Under the pieces are notes generated by a model. The model was given only the letters and a program-made list of their open reading frames with translations. It did not search any database and was not told where the DNA came from. A program made the position numbers and the translations under genes. This document shows, one piece after another, positions 1 through 10,476 of a DNA stretch of 64,000 nucleotides; the first letter of the stretch is position 1, and each line of letters opens with the position of its first letter. Source of the stretch: Seiridium cupressi (Eukaryota; Ascomycota; Sordariomycetes; Amphisphaeriales; Sporocadaceae); assembly GCA_036674765.1 (NCBI GenBank), contig JARVKI010000075.1, positions 124,001-188,000 on the forward strand. The letters run 5' to 3'.

Positions 1-166
1 CGCGATCGTTGCGGCCTCTGCATCGAACGAATACGTTGATATTTGTCTCCTCGCCGAGCCCTTCCATGTCGAAGTCGCGTTCCTTGCGCTTATTTCCGGC
101 GGTTGCGACGGAGGCGAGGGAGGGGGCAGGAGACGGGGCCGTCATACGGTCGATTCTGGATGCCAT
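1..166 (-). CDS. bimC: Kinesin-5 (BimC/Cut7/Eg5-type) motor, N-terminus only
   Basis: Reading from the ATG at 166 on the minus strand gives 55 residues before the window edge, starting MASRIDRMTAPSP and ending in ETNINVFVRCRGRNDR. That last stretch is the beta-1 strand that opens the kinesin-5 motor domain (family consensus ETNIxVxVRCRGRxxRE), preceded by the usual short disordered head. Kinesin-5 is a plus-end-directed homotetrameric motor that slides antiparallel spindle microtubules apart. The P-loop, the rest of the motor and the tail lie outside the window, so integrity cannot be judged. It is transcribed away from the PHAF1 gene, sharing about 1 kb of upstream DNA. The family call rests on one short but characteristic motif; the bimC symbol follows Aspergillus usage. 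Confidence 0.82.
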   Translation of the reverse strand, partial: MASRIDRMTAPSPAPSLASVATAGNKRKERDFDMEGLGEETNINVFVRCRGRNDR

Positions 167-1185
167 GATTGAATGATGTGTCGGTTGCCTGAGCGAAGAC
201 GTGCGAGTCGCTGTCTGCCTTATACCGGGTCGTCCCGGCACACCGGTTCGTGCGCTGGTTGAAGACGAGGCCATGGACGGCCTCGCGCTCCGCGTGGAGC
301 CCTTCTGCATGATGTTGGGTGTATGCAGTAAATCGAGCAGCAGGGAAAAGACAAATATTGTTCCAAAGTATGGGTTGATAACCAAATATGACGCGCTACA
401 TCCGCGTATCTGACGGGAGGGTCAAAACAAGCTGCCAGCCGAAAGGATGATGTTGAAGCACAAGGTTCAACGGCTTTCAACACGAAGGTTCACGTTGGCG
501 GCAGGCGGCGTGGATGCTTGTCTAGGCCTGTCTGCTGGATTGTGTCAGTGGCCCGATTGGAAAGGCACGACGGGTGGGTGTGGATTCAGCAATTTGCTGT
601 GCCATCAACACCGGGAGGCCGTTGCTATGACAACAATCTCAGACCCACGTGGTTAATCAGACTGAGTTGGCTGCAAGGTGCCCGCGCTTTCGATGGCGAT
701 GGCGGGGTCAAGCTCCCAGGCTCATAGGTACCAATAGACCCCTGCAAGTAGACATGTACCTCCTGTAGGTACGTACAGCGTAAGCGCACATGCATTGTAC
801 TTGGTGTACTACGTAGCTGGGGAGTCACAGGGTCTTTGTGGAACTCCTGACGTCCACCTTAAACGTCGGGTGGTTCCTGGGGGCAGGCGAATCAGCCCCT
901 CCCTCCTTTCAGATGACTTTTGAATGTCTCTCCTCCGATATCGAGGACACGCTTCAGCCAGCTGGCCTGGTAACTGGAGTCGCAAGACCTGAACTGACCC
1001 TTTCACCGCCAGACACAGCTTCCCCCAATAACCGAAACGGCACATCGCGACGTCATATTGCGAAACGGAACAGCTTCGTGCTTGTTGTGACTTACATGGC
1101 ATCACTGCGTGCTTGACAAGTCCATTGAACCCGGCGACTGTAGTTGAAGATAGTTCAACCCCTTCGGCCTACATTCGACCTTGAC
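167..1185. promoter_or_regulatory. Divergent intergenic region, kinesin-5 / PHAF1
   Basis: This 1.0 kb lies between two divergent start codons and must hold both promoters. No coding frame in it resembles a protein. Short TAGGTAC/GTACCT palindromic runs occur at about 725-775. No canonical TATA box was assigned. Confidence 0.5.
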
Positions 1186-2827
1186 ATGTCTTCTTCGTTG
1201 TTCACAGCGACCCTGCATCCCGGGGTGGCCTTGGGGTTTCTAGGTACTTGAGCGCTCTCTACCTGCCCTGTCACCACTCCTCACTAACAGTGCCCCAGTG
1301 CTGGGCGCCTCTCTCCACGATATCCTGACCAGACTGAAAGCTGAACCGCAGCGGTTCCCGAAGCTTGATCTGGTATATGCCCCAACCCAGCCCGTTACTG
1401 AACCCGTCGTCCTCACGCTTCCCGCGAATGGTATAAGACTGCGCTTCGATGGCTCCGAGCAGCGCCTGCGCCTCATCGAGGTGATCGACTTCACCAAGAA
1501 CCGCGTTACGTACGGCCATCCAGAGAAGGACATAGTAAAACCACCTACAGACCAGGGTGTCGTCACTCCCAGGTTAGGCGCCGAGTCAACGACTGGCCCG
1601 AATTTTAGGACAATCTACCATCGGTTGATGGGCCCGACCTATGCGGGAGAGTACATACCCCCAGCCGAGGATGACAAGAACGCCATAGGGACGTACGTCT
1701 TGTCGTATCCAGGCGTCGCCTTCAGCTACCCACTTCCCCAGTCGGCCTACTCGCCTGATAAGGATGTTGTGTCCCTTTTGTCGTCGACACAAAGCCACAC
1801 GGCGACGTCTATGGCGATATTCAATGGGAAGTCGTGGGCCGAGGCACGAGAAACGCTGTGGACCGATACCCTACCAAGCATCAAATCCAATTATCTTTTT
1901 AGCAAGAGTAAGGACATAGTCCCAGATGAGATCTCTCTGGTCAAGATACACGGAGGCGGAAGATTACAGCTCTTCAAAAAGTGGACATCTGCATCGGTCT
2001 GGATGACGCTAGGCGAAACTACACCACAGGAACTGGTTGCAGAATTGGGACCTCCGGATGCTGTTTATCGGAAGAATGACCAGAGGATGTACATTCACAA
2101 AAATAGGACTGCGAGTCATAGCAGATCCCGGTCAAACGGACGAGACTACAAGCGCCCGGATGACCTTACTGATACAGACCAATCATCAGCCCACACGGGC
2201 TCTGACGATTCGGATGATGAGGCCATCGAGGATGAATTCGTTGGAAATGTGTCAAGGGAATGCTTCTACAACTACTTCTATCTGGGCTTCGACATTCTCA
2301 TCTCGCCTCCTGTCCCTGCATCACCAACGCCACCGTCACAAGTAGACAGCATGAACAACGAATCCCAACTCGGCGATGATCAATCAAGGACAGACAACCC
2401 CGACCGCCTCGTTGCCACCAAACTAGTTCTGCATGCCAATGTTCCTGGTTCTTACCCCTTCAACCGTCACCGCCGGTGCCGCTGGGAAATTGCGTATCTC
2501 CCCGAGCTGTCGCCAGATGTGCCTGCAGCGAACTCGGAGTCCACATTCAATGACCTGGAAGAGCGCCTGCGCGAGGAGTGGAAAAGTACATACCCGTCTG
2601 GATTTGACGCAAACAAACGCCAACGCGGCATGGTGCTCAATCGAGGATGGGGCGACAGTCCAGGGTCAAGCTGTGAACTTTTGGGCGGCTGGGAGGACAG
2701 TAGTGGAGGCATGGGGGCAAAGAAGTTTGATGGAAGCGAGGAGTCGACCACGACTCTGTTCGGTTTCCCGGGCTTGGTGTTTGAGGTTTTGAAGAACGGA
2801 TTCGTCAGCGCTGTTACTGTCTTTTAA
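1186..2827 (+). CDS. PHAF1 / UPF0183 family protein
   Basis: The model is join(1186..1243,1299..2827), 528 aa. The start ATG at 1186 opens MSSSLFTATLHPGVALGFLV; a 55-nt intron (1244-1298, branch site CACTAAC) then leads into LGASLHDILTRLK. The protein matches PHAF1/C16orf70 blocks in order: an N-terminal strand with the HPG motif, GIRLRFDGSEQRLRLIEV, YPGVAFSYPLP, the IHGGG segment, LGPPDAVYRKNDQRM and a C-terminal NYFYLGFDILI block. An acidic, Ser-rich insertion of about 60 residues (around DDSDDEAIEDE) interrupts the last part, as is common in fungal members. Human PHAF1 works with BCAS3 at the phagophore, and plant and animal relatives are linked to Golgi traffic; the role in fungi is not established. 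It converges on HIS4. Confidence 0.88.
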
Positions 2828-3317
2828 CGGCTGAGTACGGCAGTATTTGTTCGGTGAGATAGAGTTTAGAGACCATCTTCTCGGGAGTTTGATCGTAGCA
2901 TATGTCCATTCGAGGGCTGTGTGGATTTGAACAAGATGTCAGAATAATGCACGTGGGTACGCTCACGGCTCGCGAACAAGCTTCTTAGACGTAGATGCGG
3001 CTGATTTTTTGCATTAAAGGAATTTGAAACCAGCCTCCCGCGATATCGCAAATGCTACGGGAGCAGCTATTGGTCGGTGGGATCTCGTCAATCATTATAT
3101 TATAGTATTTGGGACGCGTAAGAGGCGACATTGGAGCCGGTAACGATGTGATTGTACAATCTAATAAATTTGATAGAGCAAAATTCAATTTTTGAAATTA
3201 TATGACCAGATATCTATCAATTTTCTCTTTCATATCCTTTGCTCAAGTTATTTAAGAGGCAGTGGCCATTTCAACTGGGAAACTCGTGGCAACGTCCATG
3301 ATATTATAGCAGTAAGC
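2828..3317. other. Convergent 3' intergenic region, PHAF1 / HIS4
   Basis: This 490 bp of AT-rich DNA lies between two convergent stop codons. It presumably contains both 3' UTRs and polyadenylation signals. No ORF in it looks like a protein. Confidence 0.5.
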
Positions 3318-6025
3318 CTACTTCTTCAAGCTAGCAAGGCGAATACTCACGGCTCTCCTGTGAGCCTCAAGCTCCTCGACCTTGGCAAGCTGCTCGACGG
3401 CTTCGCCGACATTCTTGAGACCTTCAGCCGTGAGGTTCGAGCTTGTGATATGTTTGACGAAAGAGCCAAGGTTAACACCCGAGTATTGTTTTGCGTATCC
3501 GTACGTTGCTATATCAAGTTAGTTAATGGCTTATGCAGTAAAAGCGAGGTGGCCCGGGAAATGCAAAAAGCTGAGAAGGACTTACGCAAAGAGTGATTGA
3601 CACCAGCCGAGTAATCACCCACACTCTCAGGGGTCCACTGGCCAACGAATACACTACCTGCATTCATGACCTTTTCAACAACCTTCTCTGCGTCTGTGAT
3701 CTGGAGGATCAAGTGCTCGGGGGCATACTCGTTGCTAATTTGCATAGCCTCGTCAATATCCTTGACCTGGATAGTGACAGAGTGTGCAATAGCACCACGA
3801 ACGATATCGACACGGGGTAAAGCCATGGCTTGGTCGTGCAGCTCATCTTCGATGGCTTGGAGCTGCTTCTCATCAAGATCGATTGCAATCAAAATGACCT
3901 GACTGTCGACGCCATGCTCTGCCTGAGATAGGAGATCGGATGCCACGAAAGCTGGGTTGGCGTCCTTGTCCGCAACAACGAGGACTTCGGAAGGACCGGC
4001 CGGCATGTCAATGCTTACGCCAGCATTGGTATCATTGCTGACGTACATCTTGCCCGCCGTCACGAACTGGTTACCGGGTCCAAGAATCTTGTCAACCTTA
4101 GTTACACTCTCTGTACCGTATGCCATAGCTGCTACTGCTTGGGCGCCACCAGCCAGCACAATGCTCTCAGCACCGACTTTGTGGGCTACGTAGACGATCT
4201 CCGGGGTGATGCTACCATCTGAACGAGGAGGTGATGCAATCACAATCTTCTGGCACCCGGCCACCATTGCAGGTACTCCCAGCATGAGCGCTGTGCTGGG
4301 CAGGACGGCGGTACCGCCAGGCACATAGAGACCGACGCGCTCAATAGGTCTGGAAAATCGACTGCAGACTACACCCGGCATCGTCTCCACCTGCAGTGGT
4401 TCCTCCTTTTGCGCAGCGTGGAACTTGCGAATGTTTTCATAGGATACGTCGATTGCCTTGATGGTCTCCTCCGGCAGCTCCATCAATGACTTCGGGAAAG
4501 GGGCTTTCAGGACAGGCGATGTCAATGAAGTTGCCTTCTCAAACTTGTGTGTATACGATAATAGGGCTTTGTCACCATTCTGTCGAACATCGCTGATAAT
4601 GGGCGTGACAATGCCAAGAATAGCCTCCGCGGACTTCTGCGAGGGCCGCTTCAGCGCATCCGAAACTTGTTGCGTCCCTACCTTGCTAACGTCGATACGC
4701 TTCATTGTGATACGCCCGACTTCTGGCGCAGTCTGGGCCTTGGTTGCGGGTGCTGATGTAAGGGGAGCGTCTGCGGAGGCTTCTTTTGCAGCATCTTTCG
4801 CCTGTGCTACAGCTCCGTTCGCGAGACCCTCCTTCTCTGCCCATTTGCCCTTTGCGTTGCCTGTCCTTCTCTTCACCTTGAGGCTTTTGGCATCGAGGTT
4901 CTTTTCGATGTCTGCAAGGCTCACTCCTGCACTGACGGCTTTTGTGAGAGCGAAATAAATCAGATCCGCGGCTTCGAATGCAACATCTTCGGGTGTCTCG
5001 GCATCGCAAAGCTCTTCCGCTTCTTCCATAATCTTAGCGCGAAGCAGCTTCTCATCCGAGAAGAGACGCGCCGTGTAAGAGCCCTCGGGGGCTGATTGTT
5101 TCCTCGACAGCAGAGTTTGCTCGAGTTTCGAGATACCCTTGAGATCTCCAAAGCATCCGAATTGGTCCAAGTGGCAGAACCTTCCCTTCTGTTTGATGAC
5201 AAACTTCAAAGCGTCATTGTCGCAGTCCAAGGATATTTTGACGAGCTCTTGCGTGTCTCCCGAGGTCGCACCTTTGTACCACAACCCTCGCTTTCGGCTC
5301 TGATAAACTCCAGTCTGCGTCCTCAAAGATTCGGCAACACTCTCCTCACTGCTATAAACCAATCCAAGGGCAATGCCTCTCTCATCACATACCACAGTAG
5401 GCACGAGCTTGTCTGCGCGGTCTGAACTCCACGATCCCGACAGCAATTTAGAGACAAAAAGCCGCTTGTCATCGTGCTTATCCGTGGTCAAGGCTACTGA
5501 GGGCAGAATAGGAATAGCAGAGATTTGGCTGCAGATGTCGACAAAGTGCTCATAAACTATCCTCTCCGTCGAAGGCCTGATGTAAAGCGGTGGGGTTTTC
5601 TCGGTCTTGTTCTTCTCCAAGAATTGGGCAACATCGCATCTCGTTTGGTCAAAGTCCTTCAGCAGGAGCCCATACTGAGTTGCTGCCTTCAGATCGCTCG
5701 TCTTGCTCACTGCTGGTGCGATCCGACTCTTGAACGCCGCCAAGTCAGATAACCTTTCTGGTTGCACGAATACCTTCTTCGCTCCATGGTCCAGAATGGA
5801 CATGATGTCGTCGGTTGAGTTCAGGGCAGTGACATCGCAGAATGCCTGATATCCCGAGTTGTGCTGAGCGAGGAACCTTAGGGTCTCGTCCAGATTGTCC
5901 TGAGTCACCTCGAAGAACACGCAGCCCAGACAGGAGAGCTCATCACGGGTTAGCCCCTCGCCGGAGGCCAGACCCGGGGGTGCGGACACGCCAACGAGGA
6001 AGGGGAGTGGTAGAGTTGTCTCCAT
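3318..6025 (-). CDS. HIS4: Trifunctional histidine biosynthesis protein HIS4
   Basis: The model is complement(join(3318..3508,3586..6025)), 876 aa. It fuses phosphoribosyl-AMP cyclohydrolase, phosphoribosyl-ATP pyrophosphatase and histidinol dehydrogenase (histidine steps 3, 2 and the last two oxidations). After a ~200-residue fungal N-terminal region come the cyclohydrolase motifs RGLWYKGATSGDTQEL and DCDND with the zinc cysteines in CHLDQFGCF, then the pyrophosphatase helix KIMEEAEELCDA. The dehydrogenase fills the second half: GGAQAVAAMAYG, ILGPGNQFVTAGK, SQAEHG (zinc Gln/His), EYAPEHL (catalytic Glu-His) and GDYSAGVNHSLPTYGYAKQ. The last of these is only restored by removing a 77-nt intron (3509-3585); without it the frame reads into non-homologous sequence. 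All visible key residues are present, so the enzyme should be active. It shares a promoter region with TAF9. Confidence 0.96.
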
Positions 6026-6686
6026 TTCAGTCGGATGTCATCAAGAAGCAATTCCAAGATCTACAGCAAGACACACCTGTTTGGATGGTCGACTTATAAG
6101 AGAAAAACAGTGACGTCCTTCCTGTATCGGGCACTTTTCGCCATGGTGGGGCAAAGACCAAATTTCTGCCCCTCCATGACACATCTCGACTAGACAACAT
6201 GCGACAGGCTGGCTGCAGGCGGCGTGCAGACCCAAGAGGATACTGGTTAGTGGGGACGATTTAAGGTGCGGTCTGTGCGCTTTAAGCCTGCTGCCGCCCA
6301 AGCATCCAACCCCCGGTACCTTTACAAATTGAAGCTCACCAAACAACCATCATCAGTCACATCACATCACATCACCCGCGAACGATATTTCGGTCAGTAC
6401 ACCCACTTCTGACAATCGTTTAAACGCCCCTTCCAGTTATCCCGTAGTCGTCGAGGCAACATCAAAGCCAAAAGACTCCCGCGAAGCACTGGTCTGATCA
6501 GCTTTCTCGGCATCTTCGCGACATCTCTCGTTATCTCCAAGGACTAGCTTGCCGCTGTCGAGTCCCTCCTGCAAGCTACAAGAGCGCAGGCACACGGCCC
6601 TGCGGCGGATTCAGGCTTCCTGACGACTTCAGAGTTTGTCAATCTTACCCGAAGCTGTCGGCCTGTTCGCGACCCCGACCACCAAC
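6026..6686. promoter_or_regulatory. Divergent promoter region, HIS4 / TAF9
   Basis: This 661 bp separates divergent starts. A CTTATAAG palindrome at 6093-6100, about 70 nt upstream of the HIS4 ATG, is a candidate TATA element. TGACGTCC at 6111-6118 is a CRE-like near match to the Gcn4/Cpc1 site expected for a histidine gene, but no perfect TGASTCA was seen. A CACAT/CATCA microrepeat runs at about 6356-6376 on the TAF9 side. Confidence 0.45.
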
Positions 6687-7502
6687 ATGGCGTCAGCAGC
6701 TCCGCAGTCACAGCCCAACGGCGTACCTACATCATCAGCAGGTCCCTCGCAATCCCAGACTCAGCCGACGCAATCATCTCTCACAGTCTCCGCCTCACAA
6801 GCAACGACAGCGGGCGCGGCGGCGTCCAGTGGCCCAGCTGATCCCTCGACCTCGGCCCCACGACCACGCGACGCACGAACAATTGAGTTGCTCCTGACTA
6901 GCCAAGGCGTGACGTCCTATGACCAGCGGGTGCCTCTACTTCTGCTCGACTTTGCCTACCGCCACACATCCTCCATACTCTCAGATGCCCTTCATTTGGC
7001 ATCGGATCCGTACACCACGCAGGCAGGCGCCAAACCCTCTGCTGCATCAGGAGTGGCACCTTCAGCACCCAGCAACATCGACGCATCCGTCAGCGCCAAT
7101 GCCATCAATATCGCCATAGCAAGCCGACAAGCGTATCAGTTCCGCGGTGGCTCAGGCGCAGGTGGTGCAGGTGGTGGTGGTGCGAGTAAGGATTGGCTCC
7201 TGGAGCTGGCGAAGGAGCGCAACAAGGTCCAGCTTCCAAGGGTCATGGCGCACGAGTGGGGAGTGCGACTACCAAACGAGCGCTTCGTCCTCAGTGGTAT
7301 GGGGTGGGGCTTGCGGGATACATGGGCTGAGGGGAGCAGCGATGATGACGACGATGAAGAGGAGCAGATGGAAGATGTCATGGAAGGTGTCGAGTTGGTG
7401 AAGAAGGAGTCCGATACTAAAGACGGCGGTGAAACGGGTGGACTGGACGAGTTGCTTGGTGATGATATCGAAGGCGATGAGGATATGGAAGGCATGGAGT
7501 AA
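6687..7502 (+). CDS. TAF9: Transcription initiation factor TFIID/SAGA subunit TAF9
   Basis: Intronless, 271 aa. The ATG at 6687 in ACCAACATGG context was chosen; the same frame is open upstream, but without an ATG. A low-complexity Ser/Gln/Pro/Thr head of about 60 residues precedes the histone fold: [20 protein letters not shown], then [20 protein letters not shown], then [16 protein letters not shown] conserved block follows ([31 protein letters not shown]), and the protein ends in a strongly acidic tail ([14 protein letters not shown]). TAF9 pairs with TAF6 through the histone fold and is shared by TFIID and SAGA. A Gly-rich loop ([12 protein letters not shown]) separates the histone fold from the conserved C-terminal block. 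Length and order fit fungal TAF9. Confidence 0.93.
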   Translation: MASAAPQSQPNGVPTSSAGPSQSQTQPTQSSLTVSASQATTAGAAASSGPADPSTSAPRPRDARTIELLLTSQGVTSYDQRVPLLLLDFAYRHTSSILSDALHLASDPYTTQAGAKPSAASGVAPSAPSNIDASVSANAINIAIASRQAYQFRGGSGAGGAGGGGASKDWLLELAKERNKVQLPRVMAHEWGVRLPNERFVLSGMGWGLRDTWAEGSSDDDDDEEEQMEDVMEGVELVKKESDTKDGGETGGLDELLGDDIEGDEDMEGME

Positions 7503-8160
7503 GGGACAGAAATGTTTGAAGCCATGAATTTTAGGCGTTTTGTGGGCATTGTAGGATATATCATCAGGCGTCTGGCGGTATTTCAGTGCTGAAGAGGGCA
7601 CTCAAATCTCTAGTAGATGAGATCAAAAGGCATCCATCATATTCTCTGGCCGAAAAGTCCGCCAGTCACTTCTCGCAGCCATTTAACAGGGCAAAGGGAA
7701 GAAATTAATCAAGGAAAGGGCCGCCTGAATTTGGACAGACGGTCCGAGTAAACTTATTGCTAGAGTTTGTTTCTCGTTTGGTGATTATTGAGCACTAGAA
7801 CTGAGTTTGTGAGTCAATGAGTTACTTGTAACTAGCTAGATAATGGATTCGTGATCACAAAGGTGACACGCAGATGGATGGCCGTCGCAACTTCGTCAAG
7901 ATGAAGGGAGGAAAAGCAGAAAAGAGCAGATTAATTAGAGACACGCGTGGGAGCATTCGCGATACAAAAACATAGTGTTTTCCATATTTTACAGTCTATC
8001 GCTACTATTCCTATCTTTTCATTTGAATCAACGCCTCGCTATGCAAGAATATTGTAGATCTACACAAACGCCGCCTCCCACACAAAAGTGTGCCCTTGAT
8101 GATATGTTGTGAACCTGCTGCCTAATCGGCTATGTTGAATAGAGAACGACGCCAAAAGCC
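7503..8160. other. Convergent 3' intergenic region, TAF9 / lipin
   Basis: This 658 bp of AT-rich DNA lies between two convergent stop codons. I see no coding signal. Confidence 0.5.
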
Positions 8161-10476
8161 CTACTCGCCCCCTTTGGGCTTTGCTGCCTGTTCCATGCCT
8201 AGGTTTTGCATACCTGTAATGATCTCTGCATTGATGTCCTGCTCCGCAGCCCGGGGGGTGATGGGTCTGCCCTTCGACTTAGGATCAAGCTGAGCATCCA
8301 GGATGATCGACTGTGTAAGCTCCCCGTCGCCCAGTCCGTCGTCCTCTTCCTCCAATTCGCCATCTTCCTCATCATCGGCGTCTTCATCCTGGAGGATGGA
8401 GTCCATCAATTGCTGTTCGTCCTCGTAGATCCCACTGCCACTCAGAATACTCTCGGCAATCTCGTCGTCATCGCCGCGAGAGAGGAAGCTGTCGCCCATG
8501 TGTCCAACATCTTCATCGTCCTCTCCTTCATCGTACACTTCCTCCTCCTCCTCATCTTCGCTAGCGCTGAACTGGTCCATATCTAAAGGCTGTTCCCGCC
8601 AGTACGTGAAGTCGGTATACTCCTCACCACCCCCCTTCACGAGGGTAGAAATAGGTGGGAAATAATGATCAACGACCTCGGTCATGTTTACATAGCTCAA
8701 CTTTAGCTTGTTCAGGGAAAGCAGATCGAGAGACACCTCGGCGTTGGAATTGATGGTGAAGATACGGTTTCGTGGTACGTCGACCGTACGGTACGATATC
8801 TGGTCCGTCAGTCGATTACCAAAGCCGGCGTAGAAGCAATGACTCTCTGGCCCATAGAGGTTGCGAATATCACGCAATGTTGCCATCTTAAAGATATGCG
8901 GCTTACGCAGGTAAATCTCTCGACGCAAAGCGGCCATTGTTCGGTCAGGAGAGAGAATCGTGGGCCCGCGCGGCAGGCGGTACCCGTTCTGTTGGATACC
9001 GTTCAGGTAAGCTCTCGTCGTGTCCGCTAGACCTACAGACCGACTGGTGAGGTACATGATGTTATAGCCGTTCGCCTCGATATCACTGTACAGCTTGGCA
9101 ACGCCAGCGTGTGTCCAATCTCGTCCGATCATATTGAGCACTTGACCCAAGGCATCGGATTTCGTGATGGTGCCATCGATATCGGAGATGACCACGGGTG
9201 TGTCATGTTTCCAGAGGTACATGTTTGCCTGGCAAGTCGCTCGATTCACCGTAAACGCCATCAAATTCTCCCCGGGTTTCAGGTTCAACTCTTTCAGCTG
9301 ATCACTAGTCAGTCGAAGGGTCTTGGCATAATTCCTGTTTGGATCGCCTGCGTGAGCAGACGATCCCGGCGTGGTTGGCGGCGTTCCCACACTCATTTGG
9401 CCGGCGTCAGATTCACTACGCCTATGAGACGGCTCGGGAGCTGAGGATGCCGAGTCATCGCTTCCATATCCTGGGTCAGAAGCTGCGTCAATGGGAAGCG
9501 TTGCAGCGGGTCGAAGTGAGGCTATCGTCTTCTTCATGGCGGCCTCTTTTGCGTCTTCGCTGCTGTAGATCCAGAGGTTTCCCTCCTCGTCTATGCCAAA
9601 CAAAGCACCAATATCATAATCGCCTTCCATCTCCCTTGCCAAGATGTCACGCGCAAGAATTTCAGCCTTGATCGCATCTTCTTCGCTGCTTTTGAGTCCT
9701 GTCATATCAAGCATCAGATCACCAGTATCGGTAATGTGGCTGGGTATGTTGACCGCGGACAGCTCTTCTGAAACCTTCTTGGCTCGTTGTACAGCCTCAC
9801 GCGGCGTCAGCGACGGAGGGCTTATTGATCTATGCGAGGACGCTTCGGGAGTGGCTCCGCGCCCAATTCTGGGAGGCGATTCATCACGGTTCGATTGTGT
9901 TCTTGCGCTTGATGGTAGTGCGTCCTCGCTATGGGAGGGAGCTCGGCGATGGTCGGGGAGGCCCCTCAGTACAGGACGGCCATGACTAAGTTCGGGGGAG
10001 GTGACATGGGGTGACAAAAGGCTTGGGCCCAATATTGGAGCAGGCCCAGGTCGGCTGACCGTCGCTGACCGTGGTTTGAGATTACTCCCGTCGAGCTGGA
10101 GGAGATCAGGCTCCTGTAAGACGCCGGGTGAGGATTGATCGGGTCCAAGCGGCGGGCTTGATGCCGGAGACACGAGCGGGGAGGTTTGCAAGCTTTGTGG
10201 GATGTTGTCGGTCGTCTCGAAAACGAAGAATGCCTCGCCACCTTCACCTAGTTTCATAGCATACTCCTGTTTGTGTCCGTTGACCTTGAACTCGACCTTT
10301 TTCTCGTAGGGCCTCAACAGCGAGAACTTGCCAAAGCGGACGTGGAATGGCGAACATGCCAGCGTTCCGTCTTCTTGCTCGACCACAATGACATCGATCG
10401 CGCCACTCAACGTGGAGGGGTTGATCGAGTTCCAAGCTGACGAAACCGACCCGCTGATATTCCTGACGTACTGCAT
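8161..10476 (-). CDS. PAH1: Lipin-type Mg2+-dependent phosphatidate phosphatase
   Basis: Intronless, 771 aa. The protein dephosphorylates phosphatidic acid to diacylglycerol and so sets the balance between membrane phospholipid and triacylglycerol, acting at ER/nuclear and lipid-droplet membranes. It opens with an N-LIP domain: an amphipathic start MQYVRNISGSVSSAWNSINP, the AIDVIVVEQEDGTLACSPFH block and the conserved Gly in GEGGEAFFVFET. A long Ser/Pro-rich region likely to be phosphorylated follows. The C-terminal LNS2/HAD catalytic domain has the DxDxT motif as SDIDGTITKSD at about residues 432-436, with YLTSRSVGLAD and a GFGNRLTDQISY segment completing the HAD signature. The C-terminal 150 residues are extremely acidic, as in yeast Pah1. 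All catalytic residues are present. Fission yeast calls the orthologue Ned1. Confidence 0.95.
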   Translation of the reverse strand: MQYVRNISGSVSSAWNSINPSTLSGAIDVIVVEQEDGTLACSPFHVRFGKFSLLRPYEKKVEFKVNGHKQEYAMKLGEGGEAFFVFETTDNIPQSLQTSPLVSPASSPPLGPDQSSPGVLQEPDLLQLDGSNLKPRSATVSRPGPAPILGPSLLSPHVTSPELSHGRPVLRGLPDHRRAPSHSEDALPSSARTQSNRDESPPRIGRGATPEASSHRSISPPSLTPREAVQRAKKVSEELSAVNIPSHITDTGDLMLDMTGLKSSEEDAIKAEILARDILAREMEGDYDIGALFGIDEEGNLWIYSSEDAKEAAMKKTIASLRPAATLPIDAASDPGYGSDDSASSAPEPSHRRSESDAGQMSVGTPPTTPGSSAHAGDPNRNYAKTLRLTSDQLKELNLKPGENLMAFTVNRATCQANMYLWKHDTPVVISDIDGTITKSDALGQVLNMIGRDWTHAGVAKLYSDIEANGYNIMYLTSRSVGLADTTRAYLNGIQQNGYRLPRGPTILSPDRTMAALRREIYLRKPHIFKMATLRDIRNLYGPESHCFYAGFGNRLTDQISYRTVDVPRNRIFTINSNAEVSLDLLSLNKLKLSYVNMTEVVDHYFPPISTLVKGGGEEYTDFTYWREQPLDMDQFSASEDEEEEEVYDEGEDDEDVGHMGDSFLSRGDDDEIAESILSGSGIYEDEQQLMDSILQDEDADDEEDGELEEEDDGLGDGELTQSIILDAQLDPKSKGRPITPRAAEQDINAEIITGMQNLGMEQAAKPKGGE